Under the pieces are notes generated by a model, which worked only from the letters and a program-made list of their open reading frames with translations, was not told the DNA's origin and made no database searches. Positions 54,507 through 63,954 of a stretch of DNA of 64,000 nt are shown here, piece by piece. Where the stretch lies: assembly GCF_016899425.1 (NCBI RefSeq), contig NZ_CP045994.1, positions 2,976,001 to 3,040,000 on the forward strand, in the 5' to 3' direction. The stretch's first letter is position 1. Each line of letters opens with the position of its first letter. Both the position numbers and the translations under genes were made by a program. This DNA comes from Burkholderia sp. MS389. Lineage in GTDB: Bacteria > Pseudomonadota > Gammaproteobacteria > Burkholderiales > Burkholderiaceae.

Positions 54507-57500
54507 ATGAATCGGCCGCTGAATCGTATCCTCCCGCGCGTGACCGGTCCCGCATCGGTCTGGACGTGGGTCAAGTGGTCTTTGCTCGCCGCACTGCTGA
54601 TCGCGGTGGCGATCGTCGCGCGGCTGGTGCAGACCGAGATCGAAACGTCCCGGCTGCAGGCGCGCTACCTGTCCGAGCTCACCCGCGACGTCGGCTATAC
54701 GGTCGAGACGGGGCCGAGCGATCACATCCGCTTCCCCGGGAACGGCCCGTACGACCAGCGCTTCGGCTACGCGCTGATCCCCGCGTTCCAGCAGCGGCTG
54801 CTCGCGCGCGGCTTCGTCGTCAGCGAACAGGCGCGCGATTCGCAGCGGATGCTGTCGCTCGGCGAGCGCGGGCTATTTCTCCCTTACGAAGAGAAAGACC
54901 AGACGGGCCTGATGCTGTTCGATTCGACCGGCTCGCCGCTGTTCGCGACCGTGTTCCCGCAGCGCGTCTATGCCGACTTCGACACGGTGCCGCGCGTGAT
55001 CACCGATTCGCTGCTGTTCATCGAGGATCGCTACCTGCTCGATGCGAACGAACCGAACCGCAACCCGGCGATCGACTGGGGGCGCTTCAGCCGCGCGCTG
55101 GCCGACCAGGCGCTGCACGTGGTCAATCGCCATCAGGCGCGCCCGGGCGGCAGCACGCTCGCGACGCAGATCGAGAAATTCCGCCATTCGCCCGAGGGCC
55201 GCACCGCGACGCCGCCCGAGAAGCTGCGGCAGATCGCGTCCGCGTCGGTGCGCGCGTACCTGAACGGCCCGCAGACGATGCTCGCGCGCCGCACGATCGT
55301 GGTGCGCTACCTGAACTCCGTGCCGCTCGCCGCGCGGCCGCACGTCGGCGAAATCACCGGCATCGGCGACGGCCTCGCCGCGTGGTACGGCCGCGACTTC
55401 AACGACGTGAACCGGGTGCTCTCCGCGCCGACGACCGGCGACAACGTCGACCAGCAAGGCAAGATGTTCCGCGAGGCGCTGTCGCTGCTGATCGCGCAGC
55501 GCGCGCCGTCGTACTTCCTCAACCGCGGCTATCCGGCGCTGCAGAAGCTGACCGACAGCTACCTGCGGCTGCTGTCGAACGGCGGCGTGATCTCGCCCGC
55601 GCTGCGCGATGCCGCGCTCGCCGCGCAGATCGAACGCAGCGCGCCGCCGGCCGCCGCGCGCGTGCAGTCGTTCGTGTCGCGCAAGGCCGTGACCTCCGCG
55701 CGCGCGTCGCTGCTGTCGGCGCTCGGCATCAGCGACCTGTACCAGCTCGACCAGCTCGATCTGCAGGCCACCAGCACGCTCGACAACGGCGTGCAGCAGG
55801 CGGTCGCGGAGCGGCTCGCGCGGGCATCGACGCGCGACGGCGCGCAGGCCGCCGGCCTGTACGGTTTCGAGATGCTGGCGCCGAAGGACGACCCGTCGCA
55901 CCTCACGTACAGCTTCACGCTGTACGAGCACCGCAACGGCGCGAACATGCTGCGCGTGCAGACCGACAGCGTGAACCAGCCGTTCGACGTGAATCGCGGC
56001 GGCCGCATCAACCTCGGCTCGACCGCGAAGCTGCGCACGCTGATCACGTACCTGCAGATCGTCGCCGACCTGCATGCGCGCTATGCGAACCTGTCGAACG
56101 CGGAGCTGGCGCGCGTGAAACCGGATCCGATCGACGGGCTGTCGCGCTGGGCGCTCGACTACCTGTCGCATACGCGCGACCGCTCGCTGCAGGCGATGCT
56201 GGATGCGTCCGTCGAACGCAAGTATTCGGCGAGTCCGGACGTGTTCTACACGGGCGGCGGCGCGCAGGTGTTCTCGAACTTCGAAAAGTCGGACAACAGC
56301 CGCATCCTGACGCTGCACGCGGCGTTCGAGCACTCGGTCAACCTCGTGTTCGTGCGGCTGATGCGCGACATCGTCCACTACGAAACGCTGCAGGCGGCCG
56401 GCCCGTCGTCGTCGTGGCTCAACGATCCCGTGCAGCGCCAGCATTACCTGCAGCAATTCGTCGACGGCGAAAGCCAGGTCTACGTGAAGCGCTACTACAC
56501 GCGCTATGCGGGCAAGGCGCCCGACGACGCGCTCGCGCTGATGCTGCGCGACGTACGCAAGTCGCCGCCGAAGCTCGCGACGGTGCTGCGCAGCGTCGCG
56601 CCGAACGAATCGCTTGCATGGTTCGATGCGCAGATGCGCGCGCAACTGAAAGGCACGCCGGCCGCGACGCTGTCCGACGACGATCTCGCCGCGCTCTACG
56701 CGAAGTACGCGATCGACCGCTTCAACCTCAACGATCGCGGCTATATCGCGAGCGTTCATCCGCTCGCGCTGTGGACGCTCAACTACCTGCGCGCACATCC
56801 GGCCGCGTCGCTCGCCGACGTGCAGCGCGACAGTCGCGATGCGCGTTTCTACACGTATTCGTGGCTGTACAAGACCCGCTACCACGCGACGCAGGACCGC
56901 CGCATCCGCCGCATGGTCGAGCTGCGCGCGTACGCGGAAATCACGAAGTCGTGGCGCGCGCTCGGCTACCCGTTCGCGGAGGTGACGCCGTCCTACGCGG
57001 CCGCGATCGGCGCCTCGGGCGACCAGCCCGACGCGCTCGCGAAACTGATCGGCCTGATCGCGAACGGCGGCCAGAAGGCGCCGACCGAGACGATCACACG
57101 GCTCGATTTCGCGAAGGGCACGCCGTACGAAACCCGCTTCGTGCGCGCGGCCGCGCAGCCGCAGCCGATGCTGGCGCCGGAGATCGTCAACGTCGCGCAC
57201 ACGCTGCTGCGCGACGTCGTGCTCCACGGCACCGCGCGCCGCCTCGCGGGCGGGCTCACGCTGCCGGACGGCAAGACGCTCGACGTGTACGGCAAGACCG
57301 GGACGGGCGACCAGCGCTTCAACATCTATGCGCGCGGCGCGCGGCTGATCGAGTCGCGCAAGGTCAACCGCAGCGGCACCTTCGTGTTCGCGATCGGCGA
57401 CCGGTTCTTCGGCGTGCTGACGGCGACCGCGCACGAGCCGTATGCGGCGCGCTACGACTTCACGAGCGCGATGGCCGTGCAGTTGCTGAAGTCGATGGCG

Positions 57501-57614
57501 CCGGCGCTCGCGCCGCTGATCGAACGCCCGGCCGACGCCGGCACGCGCACCGCCGGCCCGGCGCCGCAAGCGGAAACGCCTGCGCCGAACGCGGCGCCCG
57601 TGCAACCCTCCTGA
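54507..57614 (+). CDS. Class A penicillin-binding-protein-like transglycosylase/transpeptidase, divergent
   Basis: A 1035-residue inner-membrane protein with TM about 22-42. The GT51 domain has degenerate motifs FIEDRYLL (171-178; usual EDxxFxxH) and GGSTLATQIEKF (204-215; usual GGSTITQQ). The transpeptidase motifs are intact: Ser495-TA-Lys498 (LGSTAK), SVN at 600-602, KTGTG at 920-924. The gap between SxN and KTG is about 320 residues, longer than in ordinary PBP1A. The tail is Pro/Ala-rich. CAGGGAG precedes the start. It is not the main ponA/mrcA; a specialised role is likely. Confidence 0.85.
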   Translation: MNRPLNRILPRVTGPASVWTWVKWSLLAALLIAVAIVARLVQTEIETSRLQARYLSELTRDVGYTVETGPSDHIRFPGNGPYDQRFGYALIPAFQQRLLARGFVVSEQARDSQRMLSLGERGLFLPYEEKDQTGLMLFDSTGSPLFATVFPQRVYADFDTVPRVITDSLLFIEDRYLLDANEPNRNPAIDWGRFSRALADQALHVVNRHQARPGGSTLATQIEKFRHSPEGRTATPPEKLRQIASASVRAYLNGPQTMLARRTIVVRYLNSVPLAARPHVGEITGIGDGLAAWYGRDFNDVNRVLSAPTTGDNVDQQGKMFREALSLLIAQRAPSYFLNRGYPALQKLTDSYLRLLSNGGVISPALRDAALAAQIERSAPPAAARVQSFVSRKAVTSARASLLSALGISDLYQLDQLDLQATSTLDNGVQQAVAERLARASTRDGAQAAGLYGFEMLAPKDDPSHLTYSFTLYEHRNGANMLRVQTDSVNQPFDVNRGGRINLGSTAKLRTLITYLQIVADLHARYANLSNAELARVKPDPIDGLSRWALDYLSHTRDRSLQAMLDASVERKYSASPDVFYTGGGAQVFSNFEKSDNSRILTLHAAFEHSVNLVFVRLMRDIVHYETLQAAGPSSSWLNDPVQRQHYLQQFVDGESQVYVKRYYTRYAGKAPDDALALMLRDVRKSPPKLATVLRSVAPNESLAWFDAQMRAQLKGTPAATLSDDDLAALYAKYAIDRFNLNDRGYIASVHPLALWTLNYLRAHPAASLADVQRDSRDARFYTYSWLYKTRYHATQDRRIRRMVELRAYAEITKSWRALGYPFAEVTPSYAAAIGASGDQPDALAKLIGLIANGGQKAPTETITRLDFAKGTPYETRFVRAAAQPQPMLAPEIVNVAHTLLRDVVLHGTARRLAGGLTLPDGKTLDVYGKTGTGDQRFNIYARGARLIESRKVNRSGTFVFAIGDRFFGVLTATAHEPYAARYDFTSAMAVQLLKSMAPALAPLIERPADAGTRTAGPAPQAETPAPNAAPVQPS

Positions 57615-57653
57615 TCCGATTGCGCCGCGCAGGCGCCCGCAACCGCGCGCCGC

Positions 57654-58001
57654 TCAGCGCGAGCGGCCGTCGTAGTGCGTGACGGGCAGCGCGTCGAGAT
57701 CAACGCCCTCGACGCAGCGCACGTTGATCGCGGCCATTGCGGTGCCGTCCGGATGGACGCCTTCGCCGAATACATGAATCCCGCACCGCTTGCAGAAGCG
57801 ATGCCGGATCACGTGCTTGTTGAACAGGTAGGTCGCGAGATTTTCGTCGGGCGTCAGCAGCTTCATGTGGTCGCGCGGCACGAACCACATCAGCGCGCCC
57901 TTGCGCTGGCAGATCGAGCAGTTGCACGCCATCACGCCCTGCAGGTCGCCTTCCGCCTCGAACGTCACGTCGCCGCAATGACAGCTTCCGCGATAAAGCA
58001 T
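57654..58001 (-). CDS. GFA (glutathione-dependent formaldehyde-activating-like) family protein
   Basis: A 115-residue protein with two zinc sites, typical of the GFA/CENP-V fold: RGSCHCGDVTF and CNCSICQRKG for one, and FCKRCGIHVF for the other. The family name comes from Gfa; most members have unknown substrates. Convergent with the class A PBP gene. Confidence 0.88.
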   Translation of the reverse strand: MLYRGSCHCGDVTFEAEGDLQGVMACNCSICQRKGALMWFVPRDHMKLLTPDENLATYLFNKHVIRHRFCKRCGIHVFGEGVHPDGTAMAAINVRCVEGVDLDALPVTHYDGRSR

Positions 58002-58149
58002 GGTCGTCTCCCGGTGCAGCCCGTGCGCAGCGCCGGCGCCCAGGCGGGACGCCGTTGGCCGGGCCGATCCAAACGCGTACAGTAGCGCTCGCACGCGCCG
58101 CACGCAATGTCCGGGCGGCGCCCATCCGTCATCGACCCAGGAGACCCTC

Positions 58150-58395
58150 ATGCTCGAACTGCGCCCCGGCTGCGAATGCTGCGACAAGGACCTGCCGCCC
58201 GATTCGGCGGAAGCGCGCATCTGTACATTTGAATGTACGTTCTGCGCGACCTGCGCCGACGACGTGCTGAAGGGCCGCTGCCCGAACTGCGGCGGCGACC
58301 TGGTCGCGCGGCCGCGGCGGCCGGCGAGCCTGCTCGCGAAGTACCCGCCGTCGACGGAACGCATCCACAAGCCGGGCGGCTGCGCGAACGCCTGA
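58150..58395 (+). CDS. DUF1272 protein
   Basis: An 81-residue Cys-rich protein: LRPGCECCDKDLPPDSAEARICTFECTFCATCADDVLKGRCPNCGGDLVARPRRP. This is the DUF1272 pattern with four CxxC-like pairs, probably a structural zinc protein. Divergent from the GFA gene. Function unknown. Confidence 0.88.
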   Translation: MLELRPGCECCDKDLPPDSAEARICTFECTFCATCADDVLKGRCPNCGGDLVARPRRPASLLAKYPPSTERIHKPGGCANA

Positions 58396-58434
58396 CGACA
58401 CGGCGCGGCGCGGGGGCCGCCTCGCCCCGCTCCG

Positions 58435-59115
58435 TCACGACATCTCGATCCGCGCGCGCGTCACCGCGAGCAGCGTCGCCATCGCGCGGCGCGCGCCGTC
58501 TTCGTCGCGCACGCGGATCGCGTCGCTGACGGCCGTGTGCTCGGCAAGCGACGCGTTGTACACGTCCGCCCGGCGCGCGTTCAGCTGCAGTTGCGCCTCG
58601 AGCGTGCGATCGATCAGCGCGCCGAGCGGCACCAGCAGCTCGTTGCCGCCGGCCTCCAGCACGCTCAGGTGAAAGTGCAGGTCGGCGCGCACCCATTCGT
58701 CGACGTTGCGCGCGGCGGCCATCGCGCGCACCGCGCCGTCGATCGCGTCGAAGGCTTCGAGCGTATGGGTGCGCGCGGCGAGCGCGGCCGCGTGCGGCTC
58801 GATCATCTCGCGCATTTCCTGCAGTTTCAGCGCGAACGCGAGCGGCGGTGCGACGCGCGCATACCAGTCGAGCAGGTCGGCATCGAGCAGGTTCCACGCA
58901 CGGCGCGGCCGCACGCGCGTGCCGACCTTCGGCCGCGATTCGACCAGCCCCTTCGACGTCAGCGTGCGCAGCGCCTCGCGCATCACCGTGCGGCTCACGC
59001 CGTACATCTCCATCAGGTCGGGTTCCCTCGGCAGCAGCGATTCGGGCGGATAGTCGCCGCGCAGGATCGCCGTCGCGAGCCGGAAGGCCGTCTGTCCATG
59101 CAGGTCGCGTTGAAT
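58435..59115 (-). CDS. GntR/FadR-family regulator, no conventional start codon
   Basis: A regulator of the FadR/DgoR group, with a winged helix (HGQTAFRLATAILRG..., then VSRTVMREALRTLTSKGLV) and an FCD effector domain (EMREMIEPHAAALAARTHTLEAFDAIDGAVRAM; LHFHLSVLEAGGNELL). The first ATG in frame, at 59013, would cut off the first DNA-binding helix. Upstream, the frame is open to a TAA at 59157 with family-like sequence from IIQRDLHGQTAF, but contains no ATG or GTG; an ATT at 59115 lies seven bases after GGAG. The start is therefore uncertain (226 residues if ATT). Divergent from dgoD. Confidence 0.75.
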   Translation of the reverse strand: MQRDLHGQTAFRLATAILRGDYPPESLLPREPDLMEMYGVSRTVMREALRTLTSKGLVESRPKVGTRVRPRRAWNLLDADLLDWYARVAPPLAFALKLQEMREMIEPHAAALAARTHTLEAFDAIDGAVRAMAAARNVDEWVRADLHFHLSVLEAGGNELLVPLGALIDRTLEAQLQLNARRADVYNASLAEHTAVSDAIRVRDEDGARRAMATLLAVTRARIEMS

Positions 59116-59152
59116 GATCGTTCTCCGTCGGGCGGGCTGCCCACTATCTGCA

Positions 59153-59169
59153 CATTAATGCTATTAATA
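59153..59169. promoter_or_regulatory. Two adjacent palindromes, candidate GntR operator
   Basis: CATTAATG (59153-59160) and TATTAATA (59162-59169) are each perfect 8-bp palindromes, separated by one base and placed between the GntR gene and dgoD. Their position suits the operator of the divergent regulator. Binding is inferred. Confidence 0.45.
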
Positions 59170-59264
59170 CTATTTTTTATTCGACTACGCTAGGATAACC
59201 GTGAAAGCACGGATCGTGCGCCGCGCCCGCGCGGGCGCGCCGGTCAATCATGGAGACACGCGTC

Positions 59265-60413
59265 ATGAAAATCACCCGCCTCGAAACGTTCGTCGTCCCG
59301 CCCCGCTGGCTGTTCCTCAAGATCGAAACCGACGAGGGCATCATCGGCTGGGGCGAGCCCGTCGTCGAAGGCCGCGCGCACACGGTCGAGGCCGCCGTGC
59401 AGGAACTGGCCGACTACCTGGTCGGCCGCGACCCGCTGTTGATCGAGGATCACTGGCAGGTGATGTACCGCGCGGGCTTCTACCGCGGCGGCCCGATCAT
59501 GATGAGCGCGATCGCGGGCGTCGACCAAGCGCTGTGGGACATCAAGGGCAAGCATCACGGCGTGCCCGTGCACGCGCTGCTCGGCGGCCAGGTGCGCGAC
59601 CGCATCAAGGTGTATTCATGGATCGGCGGCGACCGGCCGAGCGACGTCGCGAACAATGCGCGCGCGGTGGTCGAGCGCGGCTTCAAGGCCGTGAAGATGA
59701 ACGGCTCCGAGGAACTGCAGATCGTCGACACCTACGACAAGGTCGAGCAGGTGATCGCGAACGTCGCGGCGGTGCGCGACGCGGTCGGCCCGCACGTCGG
59801 GATCGGCGTCGACTTCCACGGCCGCGTGCACAAGCCGATGGCGAAGGTGCTCGCGAAGGAACTCGACCCGTACAAGCTGATGTTCATCGAGGAGCCGGTG
59901 CTGTCGGAGAACGCCGAGGCGCTGCGCGACATCGTCAACCAGACCAACACGCCGATCGCGCTCGGCGAGCGGCTGTACTCGCGCTGGGACTTCAAGCACA
60001 TCCTCGCGGGCGGCTACGTCGACATCATCCAGCCGGACGCATCGCACGCGGGCGGCATCACCGAGTGCCGCAAGATCGCGACGCTCGCGGAAAGCTACGA
60101 CGTCGCGCTCGCGCTGCATTGCCCGCTCGGGCCGATCGCGCTCGCCGCGTGCCTGCAGCTCGACGCGATCAGCTACAACGCGTTCATCCAGGAACAGAGC
60201 CTCGGCATCCACTACAACCAGGGCAACGACCTGCTCGACTATCTGCGCAACCCCGAGGTGTTCCGCTACGACGATGGCTTCGTCGCGATCCCGCAAGGGC
60301 CGGGGCTCGGCATCGACGTGAACGAGGAGAAGGTGCGCGAGATGGCGAAGACCGGCCATCGCTGGCGCAACCCGGTGTGGCGCCACGCGGACGGCAGCGT
60401 CGCCGAGTGGTGA
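59265..60413 (+). CDS. dgoD: D-galactonate dehydratase
   Basis: Dehydrates D-galactonate to 2-dehydro-3-deoxy-D-galactonate in the DeLey-Doudoroff pathway. The 382-residue enolase-superfamily enzyme, the same length as E. coli DgoD, has Asp183 and His185 (DFHGRV), Glu209 (FIEEPV), Glu235 (GERLYSR) and His285 (HCPLGP) at the positions of the E. coli catalytic and metal ligands. Start at MKITRL with GGAG nine bases upstream; METRV at 59250 is in frame. No other dgo genes are in the window. Confidence 0.93.
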   Translation: MKITRLETFVVPPRWLFLKIETDEGIIGWGEPVVEGRAHTVEAAVQELADYLVGRDPLLIEDHWQVMYRAGFYRGGPIMMSAIAGVDQALWDIKGKHHGVPVHALLGGQVRDRIKVYSWIGGDRPSDVANNARAVVERGFKAVKMNGSEELQIVDTYDKVEQVIANVAAVRDAVGPHVGIGVDFHGRVHKPMAKVLAKELDPYKLMFIEEPVLSENAEALRDIVNQTNTPIALGERLYSRWDFKHILAGGYVDIIQPDASHAGGITECRKIATLAESYDVALALHCPLGPIALAACLQLDAISYNAFIQEQSLGIHYNQGNDLLDYLRNPEVFRYDDGFVAIPQGPGLGIDVNEEKVREMAKTGHRWRNPVWRHADGSVAEW

Positions 60414-60476
60414 TGAACGCGTGAGATAAATAAGAAAGACGCGGGGTGCGGCGCGCGCCGCGCAATGCGTTCGACA

Positions 60477-60502
60477 CGGCCGCCCGACAAGGCGGCCGTT
60501 CT
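60477..60502 (+). terminator. Probable terminator after dgoD
   Basis: Perfect 8-bp stem CGGCCGCC/GGCGGCCG with loop CGACAA, followed by TTCTT. About 64 bases after the dgoD stop, with copD convergent beyond it. Confidence 0.55.
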
Positions 60503-60548
60503 TGCATCCGCGCCACGCCAGCGGCGCGCGCCCTGCGCCGTTCGGCCG

Positions 60549-61481
60549 TCAGCCGAGCGCCGCGAACCCCGGCACGCTGAACGACAGCACGGCCGCCGCC
60601 ACGAACACGCCGATCATCGTCATCCCTTCGAGATGCAGGATGTTGCGGAACGTGTACGCGTCCTCGGTCGACGCGGTGCGGCGCAGGCGCGGCAGCGCCG
60701 AGAAGCGGTTGAGCCCGCCGAGCACGAGCGCGAGCGCGACGAGCAGCAACTTCAGCAGCAACACGCGCCCCCACGTGCTGCCGTCGAGCGGCGCGAGCGA
60801 GCCGCCGAGCCCGCGGATCGCGTTGAGCACGCCGGTGCCGAGCACGAAGACGACCGCGACGATCGACGTGCGCGACAGGTGCTGGCCGATGCGGATCAGC
60901 GCGCCGCGCGCGACCGACGTCCCGAGCGCCGGCAACACCGCGAGCCCGCCCGCGAGCACGAGGCCGCCCCATACGGCGGTGGCCAGCAGGTGCAGCGTCT
61001 GCACGCCGACCGCCGCGGACAGCACGCCGCTGTCGGCCGCATGGCCGAGCGACGCCTTGCCGGCCGCGACCACGATCACCGCGAGCCACAGCACTGCATG
61101 CGCGACCGGGCCGTCCGGCTTCGCGAGCGCGACGATCGCGAGCAGCAGCGCGCCAGCGAACGCGACGCTCCACGCGAAGCCCGTATGCGTTTGCATCAGC
61201 ATGACGGGAATCGCGGCGAACGCGCCGCCGAGCCCCGCGCCGCTCATCGTCGCGGCCTCGTAGACGAGCCAGCCGAGATCGGCGAGCACCAGCGCCAGCG
61301 CCGCCGCGACCAGCGAATGTTGCGCGCGCAGCCAGGCGGGGTGCGACGGCGCGATGACCGGCCGCGCACCGTCCTTGCCGAGCCACGCCTTGAGCAGCGC
61401 CGAGCCGACCGCCATCGCGAACGCCGCATCCATCAGCGCCGCGAGCGCGACCTGACCGATCCACAAGCTGTCGAACTTCAT
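60549..61481 (-). CDS. copD: CopD-family copper/membrane protein
   Basis: A 310-residue inner-membrane protein with eight or so helices, of the CopD/YebZ group that imports copper in concert with periplasmic CopC. Characteristic segments are MQTHTGFAWSVAFAGALLL, LGHAADSGVLSAAVGVQTLHLLATAVWGGLVLAG and LNAIRGLGG. There is no copC beside it. Start at MKFDSLWIGQ; the frame extends upstream. Divergent from the cytochrome pair. Confidence 0.85.
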   Translation of the reverse strand: MKFDSLWIGQVALAALMDAAFAMAVGSALLKAWLGKDGARPVIAPSHPAWLRAQHSLVAAALALVLADLGWLVYEAATMSGAGLGGAFAAIPVMLMQTHTGFAWSVAFAGALLLAIVALAKPDGPVAHAVLWLAVIVVAAGKASLGHAADSGVLSAAVGVQTLHLLATAVWGGLVLAGGLAVLPALGTSVARGALIRIGQHLSRTSIVAVVFVLGTGVLNAIRGLGGSLAPLDGSTWGRVLLLKLLLVALALVLGGLNRFSALPRLRRTASTEDAYTFRNILHLEGMTMIGVFVAAAVLSFSVPGFAALG

Positions 61482-61871
61482 CGCGCGCCCCCTCCCGCAA
61501 GCGGCAGGCCGGCAGTGCGGCGGCACCGGGACGGACAGCGGGACGGACAGCGGGAGGCAGGCAACGGCACGGTAGAAAACGTCATCGATGAATCCGGAAA
61601 CGGGAGAAATGACTGGACCTGCGGCGGAGGCGGCGCCGCGCGACCCGCGAGTGTACGGTCTTCGATGGGGAAAACGCACGCCGGTTCACATGCCCCCGGC
61701 ACAATGCGCGTCAAATTGTCGCAAGTCGCAAACGGACAGGAACCGATGTCCTTTTGCCAAATAGCCGTCATTACCCATCGATGATAGAATGCCGCGTCGC
61801 AGCAGCCCGGCTGTCCTGCCGTCCATGCGCCGAGCCGATCGTAGCCCGGACAAGGTCCCCGACGAATAAAC
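61482..61871. other. copD-cytochrome divergent region
   Basis: A 390-base gap between copD (leftward) and the c-type cytochrome gene (rightward). The part next to copD is GC-rich with a GGGAC-like repeat run near 61528-61550; the right part (61700-61800) is less GC-rich and should hold the cytochrome promoter. No gene is supported. Confidence 0.4.
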
Positions 61872-62636
61872 ATGGAGTCTCGTGTGTCTTCAAGACGCCT
61901 CTTCCGTCCGCTGCTCGCCGTTCTGATGATCGGCGGCGCGGGCCTTATGAGCGCTGCCCAAGCGCAGACCAAGCCCACGGAGCAAGCGCACGCCCAGCAG
62001 GCGCCGCTCAAGGCACCCGATACCATGGCCGAGCGCGTGCGCGGCTGTACTGCATGCCACGGCGTTCACGGCCAGGGCACGGACAACGACTACTTCCCGC
62101 GTCTTGCCGGCAAGCCGGCCGAGTACCTGTACAACCAGCTCGTCAACTTCCGTGACGGCCGGCGCAAGTACCCGCCGATGAACTATCTGCTGACGTACCT
62201 GAACGACGATTACCTGAAGGAAATCGCCGAGCACTTCTCGGCCGAACGTCCGCCGTACCCGACGCCGGCGAAGCCGACGCTGCCGGCCGCGACGCTCGCA
62301 CGCGGCAAGCAGCTCGTCACGCAGGGCGACCCGTCCCGCAAGCTGCCGGCCTGCGTGGCCTGCCACGGCGCAGGGCTGACCGGCATGCAGCCGGCGATCC
62401 CGGGCCTCGTCGGCCTGCACGCCGATTACCTGAGCGCGCAGCTCGGCGCATGGCGCTCGGGCAACCGCCACGCGAAGGCGCCCGATTGCATGCACGACAT
62501 CGCCGCGAAGCTTTCCGACGAAGACGTGACGGCCGTGACCGCGTGGCTCGCCGCGCAACCGGCGCCCGCCAACCCCGTGCCGGCCCCGGCGCGTTCGATG
62601 AAGACTCCGCTCGCCTGCGGCAGCGAACCGCAATAA
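61872..62636 (+). CDS. Diheme c-type cytochrome (cytochrome c4-like)
   Basis: A 254-residue periplasmic electron carrier with a Sec signal peptide (about 1-31). Two CxxCH heme sites are seen, C59-TA-CH (GCTACHGVHGQG) and C161-VA-CH (ACVACHGAGLTG), one in each half, which is the cytochrome c4/two-domain type. It is followed 19 bases later by a triheme cytochrome gene, so they form an operon. It probably passes electrons to a terminal oxidase. Confidence 0.9.
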   Translation: MESRVSSRRLFRPLLAVLMIGGAGLMSAAQAQTKPTEQAHAQQAPLKAPDTMAERVRGCTACHGVHGQGTDNDYFPRLAGKPAEYLYNQLVNFRDGRRKYPPMNYLLTYLNDDYLKEIAEHFSAERPPYPTPAKPTLPAATLARGKQLVTQGDPSRKLPACVACHGAGLTGMQPAIPGLVGLHADYLSAQLGAWRSGNRHAKAPDCMHDIAAKLSDEDVTAVTAWLAAQPAPANPVPAPARSMKTPLACGSEPQ

Positions 62637-62655
62637 GGCAAGGGAGACAGACACA

Positions 62656-63954
62656 ATGAAACGCAAGTCCCTGTTTGCACTCTCGGCCGTCGCGATCGTC
62701 GCGGCTGCCGCCCTCGTGCCGGTCCTGTGGCCGGGCAACGACACGCTGCACGGCGCTGCCGCCGTCGCGGCCACGCCGGCCGACCAGGCCGCGCTGATCA
62801 AGAAGGGCGAATACCTCGCGCGCGTCGGCGACTGTATCGCGTGCCACACCGTGCGCGGCGGCAAGTCCTTCGCGGGCGGCCTGCCGATGGCGACGCCGTT
62901 CGGCACGATGTACACGCCGAACATCACGCCGGACGACCAGAACGGTATCGGCAAGTGGACGTCGGACGACTTCTACCGCGCGATGCACACCGGTCGCTCG
63001 AAGGACGGCAGCCTGCTGTACCCGGGCTTCCCGTTCGCGAGCTACACGAAGGTCACGCGCGCCGATTCGGACGCGATCTACGCGTACCTGCGTTCGGTCG
63101 CGCCGGTGTCGGTGCCGAGCCGTCCGCACGAACTGAAGTTCCCGTTCAACAACCGCAACCTGCTGATCGGCTGGCGCACGCTGTTCTTCAAGGAAGGCGA
63201 ATACAAGCCGGATCCGACGAAGTCGGTCGAATGGAACCGCGGCGCGTATCTCGTCGAAGGCCTCGGCCACTGCTCGATGTGCCACACGTCGATCAACATG
63301 ATGGGCGGCCCGGTGAGCTCGTCGGCGTTCGCCGGCGGCCTGATCCCGCTGCAGAACTGGTATGCGCCGTCGCTGACGAACGACAAGGAGCTCGGCCTCG
63401 GCGACTGGCACGTGCAGGAGCTGTCCGACCTGCTGCAGGCCGGCGTGTCGCAGAAGGGCGCGGTGTTCGGCCCGATGGCGGACGTGGTCCACAACAGCCT
63501 GCAGTACATGACCGACGAAGATACGCGCGCGATGTCGACGTACCTGAAGTCGATCCCGCAGAAAGCCGAAGCGCCGAAGAACATGCAGTACGAGCCGTCG
63601 AAGCAGTTCGGCAACGCGCTGTTCGACCAGGGCAAGAAGATCTACGCGGACAACTGCGCGACCTGCCACGCCGAAAACGGCGCGGGCAAGCCGCCGGCCT
63701 ATCCGCCGCTCGCGGGCAACCACTCGATCATGATGGAATCGGCCGTCAACCCGATCCGCATGGTGCTGAATGGCGGCTACCCGCCGAGCACGTTCAAGAA
63801 TCCGCGTCCGTACGGGATGCCGCCGTTCGCGCAGTCGCTGTCGAACCAGGAAGTCGCGGCGGTCGTCACGTATATCCGGATGTCTTGGGGTAACAACGGT
63901 ACGCCGATCTCGCCGCAACAGGTGAGCGACCTGCGTTCCGCGCCGCTCGACTAA
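62656..63954 (+). CDS. Triheme c-type cytochrome (dehydrogenase cytochrome subunit-like)
   Basis: A 432-residue protein with N-terminal signal/anchor (about 5-25) and three CxxCH sites: C60-IA-CH, C206-SM-CH and C334-AT-CH. The region MATPFGTMYTPNITPDDQNGIGKWTSDDFYRAMHTG and the spacing of domains match the membrane-bound cytochrome subunits of alcohol and gluconate dehydrogenases. No dehydrogenase gene is within the window. The partner may lie beyond its right end. Operon with the diheme cytochrome. Confidence 0.9.
   Translation: MKRKSLFALSAVAIVAAAALVPVLWPGNDTLHGAAAVAATPADQAALIKKGEYLARVGDCIACHTVRGGKSFAGGLPMATPFGTMYTPNITPDDQNGIGKWTSDDFYRAMHTGRSKDGSLLYPGFPFASYTKVTRADSDAIYAYLRSVAPVSVPSRPHELKFPFNNRNLLIGWRTLFFKEGEYKPDPTKSVEWNRGAYLVEGLGHCSMCHTSINMMGGPVSSSAFAGGLIPLQNWYAPSLTNDKELGLGDWHVQELSDLLQAGVSQKGAVFGPMADVVHNSLQYMTDEDTRAMSTYLKSIPQKAEAPKNMQYEPSKQFGNALFDQGKKIYADNCATCHAENGAGKPPAYPPLAGNHSIMMESAVNPIRMVLNGGYPPSTFKNPRPYGMPPFAQSLSNQEVAAVVTYIRMSWGNNGTPISPQQVSDLRSAPLD

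Noticed and set aside
54873..57605. A 910-codon open frame on the minus strand opposite the PBP gene
   Set aside because: Its translation is Arg/Ala/Val-rich low complexity, with no motif; it is the mirror of a GC3-biased coding gene.
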